From NCBI GenBank assembly GCA_030770545.1, contig CM061100.1:10630501-10694500 (forward strand): a stretch of 64,000 nt of DNA, given 5' to 3'. Position numbers and translations under genes: made by a program. Positions 25,910 to 37,015 of this stretch are shown in pieces. The stretch is from Macropodus opercularis. Lineage: Eukaryota > Chordata > Actinopteri > Anabantiformes > Osphronemidae. Position 1 is the first letter of the stretch. The number at the start of each line of letters is the position of its first letter. Under the pieces are notes generated by a model, which was not told where the DNA came from, searched no databases, and worked only from the letters and a program-made list of their open reading frames with translations.

Positions 25910-26218
25910 GCAGTGCGGATCCAGTAGTTGGAGTTGTTGTACAGCGAGCGCGAGAGGGAGAGGGAGAGGAGAGGAAAGGAGCGCGAGCGCAGCAGCCGAG
26001 TGAGAGCAAGCAGAGGAAGCAACATTAGGTTATCTCGTGAGACTATCAGACACCGACCTGTCACTTTTTTTTCTTTTCCTTTTTTTTTTCTTTCTCACCG
26101 CTTCGAGCTGAGGCAGCGTCTCTACTTGAAGAGCGGGTCGGGCACCAGCAGCGCCTCGGGTCTGGGTCTGGGGTCTGCTCGGGCAGAAAACTCCCCAAAC
26201 GCGTTCGTCTCAGCTGGC

Positions 26219-26227
26219 ATGAGCTAA
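26219..26227 (+). other. Minimal upstream ORF (Met-Ser-stop)
   Basis: ATGAGCTAA is the only ATG I find in the presumed 5' leader (about 25,910-26,241). It ends 14 bases before the rxra start codon and is in a different frame. A start followed almost at once by a stop can lower or condition translation of the main frame. Its context (GGCATGA) has neither the purine at -3 expected of a strong start nor G at +4, so leaky scanning past it is likely. Its relevance depends on where transcription starts. Confidence 0.4.
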
Positions 26228-26241
26228 CCTGGAAGACCGAC

Positions 26242-26269
26242 ATGGAAACCAAACCGTTCTTGTCACTGG
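26242..26269 (+). CDS. rxra: Retinoid X receptor alpha, coding exon 1 (partial gene)
   Basis: ATG at 26,242 in the context GACATGG (purine at -3, G at +4) opens nine codons, METKPFLSL, plus the first base of codon 10, then the strong donor GTAAGT at 26,270-26,275. Human RXRA begins MDTKHFLPL and also breaks after 28 coding bases in phase 1; six of nine residues match and D/E is conservative. RXRA is a ligand-activated nuclear receptor that acts as a homodimer or as obligate partner of RAR, PPAR, VDR, TR and LXR on direct repeats of RGKTCA. Only the extreme N-terminus of the AF-1 region is encoded here; no zinc finger or ligand domain is in the window. Support comes from the exon length, phase, CpG island and residues together. 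Nine residues cannot separate rxraa from rxrab, and a chance match remains possible. Confidence 0.72.
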
Positions 26270-28689
26270 GTAAGTTTGCTTCTTTAATGACAAAGCCAAG
26301 CCGTGTTGTGAATGTGACGGGTTTGATGGGACTTTTCGTAGGCACATGAGTGTGAAACGTGTCCTCGCGCTGCTCTCCCCCCCCCCGTGCCCCCCTTTTT
26401 TGACAGCGCGTGGAGCGAGTTGCCAAGCGCATCAACATGTTTACAAGCTGCAGCGGACGCTGCCTTCTACACATTTGTGGTGTTAAATGTGTGTGTGTTT
26501 TATTTATTTCACGTTTAGAAGAATCTACAGCTTGGCTGTGTAGTTTGAATTGTAATGATGACATTTCGCTTTGATACAGTTACATCGTGCGTGGCTCGCG
26601 TGCACTTGTATGAAACGTTTAAAAGTTTGCGGGTTAACAGTCGACATTTACAAAAAACAAACGTAACGTTTCATAACCAAAGTGTGGCATAAACAGTCTA
26701 TGCTAGCGTTTATTAACTGATATTTTAACTTTTATAAAACTTTTTTTTGCTGTGATGTTAATTAGCCTGCGTCAATTTGGTCTGTTATTCGACTTTTTTT
26801 TTGTCCTGTGGGCGTTTGCGTATATATTCACTTTTAAAACCGGTTGTTCCTTCTTGTTTTCTTCCGTCTTGTTATTCGTAGTTTTAAAATAAGTTGCTTG
26901 TCCTACTCTAGTCCTAGTCCTGCGGTTCAGTCTTGTAGAAGTGTGCTCGGGTTAGGATTAGTCTGGCAGTAATCCTGACAGGTGGGATAATGAGCAAACC
27001 TCTTGCCATTTCTGCTTTTTGGAGATTAGCCTCTTCTGTTGGGATATGGATGATTAATTATATGGATCATTAATCTGCACCGTGATCATATGACTGACTA
27101 TGTAAACGTGCTCTTAATAAAAAACAAAACAAAAACAACAGCAAACTGTAGCATTTACTTATTTTCCTAAAAGCAAATAGTCCCACAACACAAATTGGGA
27201 TTTCAGACAAAAAGCGTTAGAATAAATTAATGTATTCAACCATGTGCTGTGTTTTGAAAGCATTAATCTCAGGCTGAGACTGAAAGCTTTATTAATAGAT
27301 CAGCGTAATTTCTAGTATAAACACACAGGGTTGCACGTACAAGTTGAACCCTGCATTAATCATTAATGCTGAACACTACTTTAAGTTTGTCAAAGTGAAC
27401 AGAGCAGACCCTTGTCCCCTGCAGCAGAGACCTGTGAGGCTGTTGTTGTGTCTGCAGCTCTTTCATGAGGGGCGTCGGGTTACACCTCGACACGTATCAT
27501 CAGCTGCCTGTACGCACCGGGAAGATTCGCGGGGACTTCTGAGACGCCGGGGTAGCTTTTCTTCTGTTACAGGCCTCGCTCGCTGGCGCTGTGACCACAA
27601 CAGCCTTTATGTGGCTTCCCAGAAATACGCTAAACCGCCAGGGTTTTACACTCACTGACAGGCTGTTATTACAGGTGCATCGTATTGTGTGTCCACGCTG
27701 AAAGTGATTCAAGTTTCAGTCGGTCCAAATGTGGCCTTGGCAGCATAGACCTAATCTACAAGCTTCTATGGTTGGTATAACATCAGTTTTTTTTTCCAAC
27801 TGTGTTGAATCTCATCTTTTTTCCTCCCAGCTACACCACATGCTGTATCAGCAGCTTTTTCCTCGCCTATAGTTCTAATCTCTCAGTACTTAAATCGCCA
27901 TTTATATTAAAACTTGCTCCACCATCAAAGGTCCACTTGAGTGCTGTTTGTTAATTGGCCCCATCAAGGACGCTGCTATCTGCAGAGTCCTTGAACGTAT
28001 CGATTACTCGCTCACTCGGTATAATTATCTGTCATGCTGCATTAGCAATTCTGACATGCAACAGTTTGAAATGAAGGCTCGTACAGATAGATTTCAGTTG
28101 TCGGCAGCAATGACGACATCTCAGTTTGGCAATAGTCAATGCCCATGTGCTGCCCGATCCCACCATCTGACATTAAACTATGAAGACTGAGTGGGTGACA
28201 TTGAAAGGAGCAAGGGTCTTCTTGTCAGAGCAATATGAAGGCGGTTGTGACAGTCTACTGAAATAGTGTGAAAGGAAAGGAGAGTTTCCTTAGGGTAGAA
28301 GGTGTTGTACAGTATGTTTTTCATTGTGTAAAAAACTGAGCAATTTGAAGACAGGTCGTGTGAAACATGGAGCCCTCTCTTGAGAAATTTGAAATTAAAA
28401 AAGACATTAAGTCTGACATGAATTATTCAAACGATAAAGCAACACCTTGAAGCATACAGGCTTCTGTTTTTGAAGCAATGCTACTCTTTGAATTAAGATC
28501 AGTGTAAAAGTAAACTGCCAAAGTCTTTGTTTTACAGAACTCAATGAAACTTTGTCTTTTGATGGATCACACACTGATTGCTCACTCCAAAGGCCTCTTT
28601 TATCATCTGCTAAGGAGAGGCGTGTGTCTGTGTGTGTTATTTTTCATGAATGAAAAGGAACTAAACTAAACTTGCTTACTGTTTTGGTG

Positions 28690-28694
<5 letters not shown>

Positions 28695-28731
<37 letters not shown>
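28695..28731. repeat. (AC)18 microsatellite
   Basis: A perfect dinucleotide array preceded by TATAT; probably polymorphic. Confidence 0.95.
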
Positions 28732-29140
28732 AACACCAAAATCAATGAAGTTCATGGTCTTTGATGGGAAAGAGAGCGAGTAGGGGGGATGCACTGGGGG
28801 CTACATTCCTTCTCTGGCAGTAACTCAGGAACAAAGGTAATACCGGGAGTCGTGTCTGCCGTTAAGAGAATGTGTGCATGTGTGTGTGTGTGTGTGGTGA
28901 TGGTGGGAGTGGAATTACACTGCCAAAAGCATTTGGCCAAGTTTGTCTTTTATGGCCATCCAGTTTTGTGCTCCTGATGTGATGCTTTTGCTTGCCTTTT
29001 AAGAAAAGGGGCTGCAGCTGTCATTTTTATTGGAGGAGTTTTATAGCAAGACTTAATAGCTTAAAGTGACAGCACTTGCTCCCTCTCCTTTCTCTTTTTG
29101 CCCTTCTCTCAATCTCACCCCTAAGCCCTTTAACTAGAGC

Positions 29141-29161
29141 CAATCAAAGAAAATTTGATTG
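29141..29161. promoter_or_regulatory. Inverted CAATCAAA pair, TCF/LEF-like
   Basis: CAATCAAA at 29,141-29,148 and its exact complement TTTGATTG at 29,154-29,161 are separated by five bases. ATCAAAG resembles the TCF/LEF consensus. The first arm also forms a CCAAT box with the preceding C. Function is inferred from motif alone. Confidence 0.35.
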
Positions 29162-29611
29162 CCTGCTATGTGTCTACCCTTGACTTTCCCACCCATCACC
29201 CATGTACAAGAGAGAGGAAAAAAAGTTCCAATTATGAACACTGCAAAGTATGTTTTAGTTTTCTTTTCTTCTTTTGTTGTTGTTTGTTACAATAATCTCC
29301 CTTGAGTCTAGACAAGCATTTGTTTCTTGTTAATGGAATATCTCTGCTGATCAGTATAAATCATTAATTATACTTCATGACAAAGAAGAAGCTGCTCTGG
29401 CTTGCGATAAAACAGTGCATATTTTAGCCTGTCATGCTCTCTGCTCTCTCCTCTGCAGCCCACACTTGTTTATGTTCTAAACATAGTACAAATCAGAAAG
29501 TGCTGGAAGGCTTTCTAAAGCACTAATCTCAGAATGACTCAAAGGCTTGTTAATTATTTGTGTAAAGAAGCTCCTTGCTCCGCAGGAGGTTTTTATGGAC
29601 CACTGCCGCAC

Positions 29612-29649
29612 TGAACTTTGCACCTTAAACCTTGACCTTTGCTTGGTCA
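29612..29649 (-). promoter_or_regulatory. Cluster of nuclear-receptor half-sites (degenerate DR1 plus everted pair)
   Basis: On the minus strand GGTGCA-A-AGTTCA (29,612-29,624) ends in the CAAAGTTCA core favoured by HNF4 and other DR1 binders, although its first half departs from RGKTCA. Nine bases further on the plus strand are TGACCT (29,633-29,638) and TGGTCA (29,644-29,649), separated by five bases as an everted repeat. The site is 3.3 kb into intron 1. It is weaker than the DR elements at 44, 46 and 58 kb. Confidence 0.35.
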
Positions 29650-30735
29650 TTTCAGGAATTTGCCTTTGGATTTCAATGTGTCGGTGACAAAACTTTAAAC
29701 CTGAGAAACCTACACATCTTTACATTTTATAAGCCAGCTCAAAAGATCAACCAAAGCGATCAACCAGCAGTAATTTGTATTCACAGCTTGGATTTTTAGG
29801 AGCTCAATAGTAGCTGTGAACACATCCAGTGCTCAGTGTTGGAATCATCAGAGCACCATTAGTCTGAGACTTTATTACAGGTCCTCAGTGTCTGAATGGC
29901 TTTCTGTGGGTTGGCAGTATTCAGGGTGCGTACAGCCACTCTTTTGAAGTGGAAACATAGTCTCTGTGGGGATTTGACCAGATCACACTCATAATTCGCA
30001 TTGAGAGGAAGGTCGGCTTGCCCTACTCCAGCCAGAAGACTTTCTCACTCTGTTTGGTTTAAAGACAGTTAGCACAGAGGTAGCGAGAGGCAGTGTGAAC
30101 AGGACAGAAATTAAAGGGATGAATAGCCTTCAGTATGGTGCTGATTTCAATAACATAGACTTGTGTTGACTCTTCTTCTGTGGTTGCAGTAATGCATGAA
30201 CAGCATGCTGCTGTTTGGGGGTTGTGATGTGTTTTGTAATTAAGTGAGCATATACAGTAGGCTTTGATGAGTATTCACTGGAGAGGGATGACAAAGCAAG
30301 TCTAGATCCGCTATGATTTTTCATGCTATTATTTCTCCTTATATATTTTCTGCCCACATTTTTCCCACAATAATTATACTGTAATTGGCCCCAGCGAGAA
30401 CCTCTGACTTAAATTGCGTTTACTTCACTTGAACTAGTCACATAGGACAATGTGGGAGGCAGGGATGAATTTAAGATTTCTGCATCTAGATGACAGGTCA
30501 CAGAAGGATAAGTAAAGTAACTTGGATCATTGCTTCACATATAAGTAAAAAATGAAACGTATCAGTTGCTGTGGTTGCGCTATTATCCGTGTACACATGA
30601 TCAAAAGCTGAGATGATGCGTTTGATGGTTCTGTACGCCTCAAAGAAAGAAAAATAATTAGATTATGGAATCCAGCAGGGAGGTTGTATACTGTATATTC
30701 AGATGGGTACACAATACCATCTCTGTCTTTTTATA

Positions 30736-30758
30736 TACACACACACACACACACACAC
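30736..30758. repeat. (AC)n microsatellite
   Basis: About eleven AC units preceded by TATAT. Confidence 0.9.
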
Positions 30759-31069
30759 CTCTCCTCAAAACAGCGTGTGTGTTCATGTGTGGTACTCGCG
30801 TGTAAACTCTCGCTGCCACAGCACAAAACACAGCACAGGTAATTATGACTACGCATCCCTGCTCCGTTGTGGTCCCAGCATGCCCCCTCCTCCCTCGCAC
30901 GCCACCATCAACACCACCACGCCGTTGCATTTGTCTGTCACCTTGCCAGATGCCAGGGGGCGTGGGGGGAGCACCACACAACTGCTGGGCACTTGGCCAC
31001 GGAAATCCCTCAGCATGCAAAACACCTGGGTTTTGTTTTGTGTGCATGTGTGACTGCGGGCGAGTGGGT

Positions 31070-31110
31070 GTGTGTTTGGGTGTAAGCAGAAGGTTTACAC
31101 CCAAACACGT
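31070..31110. repeat. Fold-back hairpin, 18-bp stem
   Basis: GTGTTTGGGTGTAA (31,072-31,085) is the exact complement of TTACACCCAAACAC (31,095-31,108). Two wobble pairs outside and one wobble plus one C-G pair inside extend the stem to 18 bp around a five-base AGAAG loop. In the intron transcript it would form a stable hairpin. It is shorter than normal microRNA precursors. Confidence 0.75.
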
Positions 31111-31814
31111 TGTTAGAGCAAAAGGTGAACATATTTGTATTTTACACCTGAATGCCAAAACTCAACAGTGATCAAGTTGCCCAGATATTTATTATATATT
31201 AACTTTTATATATTATGATTTTTGCTAAATCGTGAATGCATATGTTACATGCTCTCAAAACAGCCTTTTAAAGATTATTTATGCAGCTTTTTTTGTCCAC
31301 ATATCATACAGAGGTTTGTAGTTTTAGTTCTGTCTTCTTCAGAGAATGAAATATTCTTGCGTTGAATCTGCAGAAAAATGCCCAGTTGAAAGTGTAGGCT
31401 TACATACTGTAGAATAAGTGATATTGGCCTGTGGATAAAGCACAACAATAGCTTATATTAGCATCAGTCCTCTGGTTTTTTTTTTACAAAATATACATTT
31501 TCAGACAACCTGTAGGTGTGACAGCAATGTAAAAAAATGTATCCATTTGCGAATGAGCCCCTCTTAGAACTGGTCAGGATGTTGCCTTCGTAAAGAAAGC
31601 TTTTCTCCTATTGCTTTTCAGTGTAAACAAGGCTTTTCCTTACCATCACCACCTTTCTTTACCATCAGATTAATACAAGACAACTACACATATACCGTGT
31701 CTATGTACGTGTAGTGCAATTAACACATCTAAAGCTGCAAAACAACATGATAAATTACATAATAGTGTTGATTCACTGGGTGAGTAATGCCAGCACCTCT
31801 GATGAAATCATATT

Positions 31815-31836
31815 CATCTACAGATATCTGTAGATG
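31815..31836. repeat. Perfect 22-bp palindrome
   Basis: The half-arm CATCTACAGAT is followed directly by its reverse complement, with no loop and no mismatch. The centre AGATATCT contains an EcoRV-type GATATC. Flanking ATTCAT repeats lie on both sides (ATTCAT at 31,812 and 31,852). Confidence 0.9.
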
Positions 31837-34284
31837 CTATTATTCATCATTTGTAAAACTTTCCACTTTCATTAATTGTGCTTGCTGCAGCTATTTTTCC
31901 ACTACTTAAGAAACTCCTGTGCTCCACAAAAGTACTTCCCCCTACTTTACCTCAGGAGCTCTGACTAAGATGCTGCATGAATAGCCAATAATATGATTCA
32001 TTCTTCTTGTGTGATGTTAGGAAAAAGTATAATTTCTTTGCGTTTTAAAGCTACATCATTGTTATTATTAATATTATAACCACCTTGTTTAAAACATCTA
32101 ATTCTTGAGTTTCCAATATGTTCCCAGATTTGTTCCAGACACAGATTTTCAAAACGCCATGCATGAGAAAGTTTTCTTCAACTTTATGTCCTTCTCTCAA
32201 CCCAGCAAAATAATTTGAGTTCAACTCCAAGTGGCTGCTTAAACCAGCCTGTACGATTATGGGCTGCGACTGCAATTATGATAAACACAAGATTCATTAC
32301 GGGAGCTACCAAACAGTCTGGATTAGTGGTGGAGCGGAGTATGTCGAGGGATATTAGCAAAATGTTTCACTGAGGTCATCGCAGAAACACATACACAAAT
32401 ATACACATAAATATCTATATATACATACGTCTGTAAGGAGCTTGATATTTTTGACTGAAATTACCATGCATGTGTGAAACTAGCTTACAAGAGAGACGAC
32501 GATTTGTCCTGCAGTACTGAAAGTGGGATTAACCTTTGGTTGACGATAAAACACACCTGTACTATTTGCGTGTACACATAGATACACATACTGAAAGTCT
32601 GGAGGGCATTGTCAGCTATGGTTACACACCTTGCTGTCGCCATCTGGTTTCAGGAATGTTCTCAATGGCAGGAAAGTGGAAGGGTGTTGAGAATAAAACG
32701 GGAGAGGCTATCTGGAAAAAATAACCCTGACAACACTCTCGCTGTTGACATCAGATGAAATGCTACTGCTGAAAGTAACTTTCTTGCGCCTTATTTGTGA
32801 CTGAGGACTATCTTCTCCTGCCCACAACATTCAGTTCTGCATATTAAAGCCCCAAAAGGGGAATTTGTCTCCACAGAAAACCCAAAACAACAAAGCCACA
32901 TAGTTTTATACAACAAAGAAACATCCAAATAAATTGCTGCAATTTAAATCTTTCATAACCAGGTGCAGGGTCTTTTTCGAACTGAGGACCACTACATAAT
33001 CAGCAAACATAAGAAGAATGAATAAATTCAGCAAGCGCATAAAGTATTGACTGAGTCCAGCACGGTTTCATATTGGCTTTAGAATTTCTTAAAGTGCTTA
33101 ATAGACTGAGAAAACCCCTTTTGTGCCACCACTAAAACTGTTCTGAGAGTCATGTAAATGGATTATGTACAAGATTTTGTGCCATTTGTCCATAACAGTG
33201 TGTAATTTTTTTTCTTCGCTCTCTAACATAATAAATCCACTGTTTATGTAACAAATATGCCGTTTGTGATGTATAGAAAAAAAAAACATTGGGTGACCAA
33301 ATTTACAAGACAGAGACAGGCAGGCAGGCAGGCGCTGGTTATACCTTCGTTGTCAATGTTCTACATACCAACGTGCTGACAGTTGCCTGCGCAAATGGCT
33401 CTGACAAGTTCAAGTGTCACATTTAGGATGCTTTCTTCTGCTGCAGCTCAGGATGGGGAAACAAGAAACGGCTGCGGATTAAACAGAGCAGATCTGAGCA
33501 TTGAATCGTTGGCCGAACAGGGCTGGTATTGGCAGGCCTATGTGCAGCTGTGCAGGTTATTGCACAGGTTTGCATACTTAGATTTAGCCTGAAGCTAACA
33601 ATAAAAGTATTCATTTTACCAAAGGGTTAAACTTATTGTTTTGCTTAATAACCAACCATTATATCTATAAACTTTTCTTTGTTGGTCTTCCTAATATTAT
33701 TAAATGTGTATGACGTAAAACTGGTGGTATTTTTGCTTGACAAATGATTTGAACAGTTCATTAATGTGGGGATGAGTCTTGTGTGTGTGTCTGTGTGCCA
33801 ACGTCAGCGTGCATGTAATATGTCAGTGTACACAAGCCTGCACATGTAGGTCGGTGTGCGCCACATGTGTGATTAGCTGATGCCACAACGTGTTCTCAAC
33901 TTGTAGCGGGGAGTCCCTGACACACTGATTCATGAAGTGTGTACGCTGAGCAGAGGAGAGTGGAGCAGCTGAGAATCAGTTTTCTGTCTGGGAGCGGGGA
34001 AGGTCAGGGGTTGTGGCTGGGTCACGCTCTGTGGGAGAGGAGCAGCCTGAGTAGACATGACAGTGTGTTTGTGTGGAGGTGAGGAAAGGGGAAAAGTGAT
34101 AGAGAGGGGGCGGGGAAACGAACTGGACCAGTTTGGGGTTGAGTCCTGCTTCACTCAGCGCATGGATTTTTTTTAAATTCTCATTGCATCAGTGCAGCTA
34201 TTGTTAGTAAAAGAGTTAATTGTTAATTGATCCAAAGAGTGATAAAACAAGGCACCTAATCTATGGCGCACCAACCCCCCCCAA

Positions 34285-34302
34285 ACACACACACACACAC
34301 AC
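34285..34302. repeat. (AC)9 microsatellite
   Basis: A short perfect dinucleotide array preceded by a C8 run. Confidence 0.85.
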
Positions 34303-36944
34303 TCATGCACATATGTGCTGTAGAGAATGTGAGTGGATGTTTATTACAGGATCCTAGTTGATGCTAAGGTGCCCTGGGGGCTATTAAAGCCCCCACTTAA
34401 AAGGCACTATCAAGGATCACTGATGTGGTGGGCTTCTTGAAGGGGGAAGGGGTAGAGGAGTTGTATAAAGTGAGACAGAGAGAGAGAGCAGCCAGCAGAA
34501 GGGAGGGAATAAACAGAGGGAGCACATCTGGATTGCCTCAGCAGAATATTTGTGCAACATCTGGAAAAATTCCCTGGAATTTAAGGGTCCCCTCCTTTCA
34601 TTTCAGTTATTTTTCGGCTCTTTTTTTTTTCTCTTCCTCTCCCTCCTGTTTTCTGCATCTTCAAAGTCTCTCACCCCGGTGCAGCAGGCACGTAAATACT
34701 CCTGTAGTAATGCATGTTGAGCCGTAGCGGACTTTATAGCTGACCAAATTGGGCCCATGTGACCAACTCCCCTTTGTGCGGGGCCGGGCTAATTAAGTGG
34801 TGCAGAAGTGACAGGGAAACCGGCTGTGGAGCCAGACCTAAGCCAGACCTGGGCCGAACACAACCCCTCGTAAAAACACAAAAAAGTAATGAATTCCTCC
34901 ATTTTTTTTTGCACGTAGTAAACTTCATACTGTGGCATGAAATAGAACCTCTTTGTTTGTTTTCATAAGCAAGAACCTTTCTGGCATAGCATGAAAGAAC
35001 CATTGTATAATATGATTAAAGCATGAAAAGCCCATGTTGGTGTTATTTTCAAAAAACAAGTTTAGCCTTTTTTCATTCGTTTGTTTGTTGTTATTGAAAA
35101 TGACAAAGTCCTGTCTGTGAGCTGCTCTTTGTGGAATAAACTCCCCAGAGGGACCAAAAATAAGCTTTAGTGCTGAAGCAACACCTTTGCTGCAGCGCTG
35201 CACTCGTTTACTTGGCCCATGGAGGCATTTGTCCGTCTTGTTGGCAAGATCACATGAGTGAGTCGTCTCATCAGTGGCGGAGCGGGCCGGTGCTCATTAG
35301 AGATTAAGATTCAGCCGAGCTTTGAGCGCCTTCTGTCTTACCTGGGCTCCTTGCAGGTCAGCATGCGCTGACAGGCAGGTAACTTACTCAGAGCAAGAGA
35401 GCGCGGGGATACATGCTAATGCGGTGACTCCACTGATCAAAAGAGAGGCATCACAATCTCCCTCTGATGGACTTACTGATGCCAGGCCCCCCGAGAGCTG
35501 CAGCACGCCCAGACAGGAGCGGGGCAGTGATCAGAGGGAGAGAGCGAGGGGAGGGAGTGTAAGAAGGGAGGACAGGTGGAAAGAGATGGAAGGAGAAGAA
35601 AGACCTACTTGCATGGGAGGGTTGGGTGAAACATAAAGAGAAATGTTTTAAATTCAACATCAAAAATCTCTCAGTCCGTTTCATTCTGCTGTTATTTCCC
35701 ATGGTCAATCATCTCTTACTGCTGCTCTTACTGATAACGAGCTGATTTTATTTCCATGTTGCCGTGCAGTTGTCCTACATCTTTCTGCCTGGCTGAGCTG
35801 ACAAGTTGCGCTTCTTTCTAGGAATGCTGATGTCGACGACGCAGTGCGCTTTATGCGTGTGTGATGTCAGATGATGGCACGGACTGTATATACCGCATCT
35901 GATGGCGTACTTTTTGTGCTGGTCCGAATTTTGTCTGTTTAATTACAAATTGTGCACACATTTTACAGTGCAGTGTGACCTTGCTCTGGCTCATCCACTA
36001 CTTGTCCCCTGATCTAAATTTGTGTTTCTGTTTGGACAGTACTTTTAGAGGCAGTGTGCCACTGCTCAGCTCTAAACCGATCTGACGGTCTGTCTCCCAT
36101 GGTCAGTAATTGCTATTTGAGATAAGAGTTTTTACCCTGGAAGGCATATTTAGTATTTTTGGAGCAGCTTTATGCATGACTAGCTCATTTCATCTTGCGG
36201 CATCTGCAGGTAGAAGTGTAGTGATGTCATCAATGACATTTCCATCGAAGGAGTGCGCTGCTGACCCTCAAAAGATGCCTCCTCTCTTGACCCAGACCTT
36301 GGTACAGTACCAAAATAAATCTAATTTTTATTGCTGTACTTAAGATTTTTTTATTTGCTTTTTTTTTTAAAGTGTTTGCTCTTACAAAATATATAGCACA
36401 TATCAATCAAGGTGCACAAAAGAATTTAATATTTTATATCAAAATGTTAATGTCACTTCAATGTGAACATCTAGTGCATTCATGCAAAGGTTTGCAATAT
36501 TTATGTCTATAAGTTCATCTACGCTGATCTTTGCTGCAGGTTTATCTGCATTTTTAAAACCCAGCAACCTAGATGTGCTGGGCACTGTGACCCTGAATGG
36601 CTGGGGTCAAACTGATCGGAGAGAAGTGCCACGTGTTGGTTTGTGTCGACAGTGGTATTGCATCACATTGACTGGCTCAAATCCGGTGTGGGGTAGGGGT
36701 GGGGGGTAGCTGCCAGTTAGGGTTCACTTATTGATATTACAAGTGGCCAGTGACAGATTTCAGTTCTGTGTTCATCTCTGTGCACGTGTCTCTCTCTCAC
36801 AGTCACACAGACATGTGTCTCTCCACATCTCCACTGACTACAAATATGAATGAATGATTGGTATTGCACAGACTGAGCTCCAGGGGATTGACTGAGCTTA
36901 TGACCAGCTCAGCTTGTAGTCCTCTGCGTGATTGGCAGCTACAC

Positions 36945-37015
36945 TTCCCTCTGGAGCGGCGTGGGTGGCGGGGGAAGGTGGCGTTAGCGGCTGCAGTTTG
37001 CATCTCACGCCGCCC
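36945..37015. promoter_or_regulatory. Small CpG pocket in intron 1
   Basis: A GC-rich stretch (GGAGCGGCGTGGGTGGCGG, then GGCGTTAGCGGC, then TCACGCCGCCC) in otherwise AT-rich intron. It holds GC-box-like GGCGGGG at its centre and TTTGCATC close to an octamer. Candidate enhancer or weak alternative promoter only. Confidence 0.25.

Larger units (their letters stand above)
25780..26241 (+). promoter_or_regulatory. rxra: CpG-island promoter and 5' UTR of rxra
   Basis: This is the densest CpG region of the window. Around 25,800-25,890 CG dinucleotides occur every few bases (GGTCGCGCGAGCGGCGTCGC), followed by T22 at 25,888-25,909 and a purine-rich CGAGAGGGAGAGG stretch. There is no TATA box at a sensible distance from the coding start, which fits a dispersed CpG-island promoter of a broadly expressed nuclear receptor. 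The transcription start cannot be placed exactly; somewhere in 25,900-26,050 is likely. CpG enrichment continues a little beyond the exon, to about 26,420. I saw no AGGTCA-type dimer site inside the island itself. Confidence 0.65.

Noticed and set aside
25928..26227. Possible 99-codon upstream ORF in the rxra leader
   Set aside because: It begins at TTG rather than ATG; the only ATG in it is the last-but-one codon, reported as the minimal uORF.
26061..26564. Minus-strand frame of 167 codons across the rxra promoter and exon 1
   Set aside because: It ends in a Lys/Glu tract made from the TTTTTTC-rich leader and is open because the CpG island is stop-poor; no domain.
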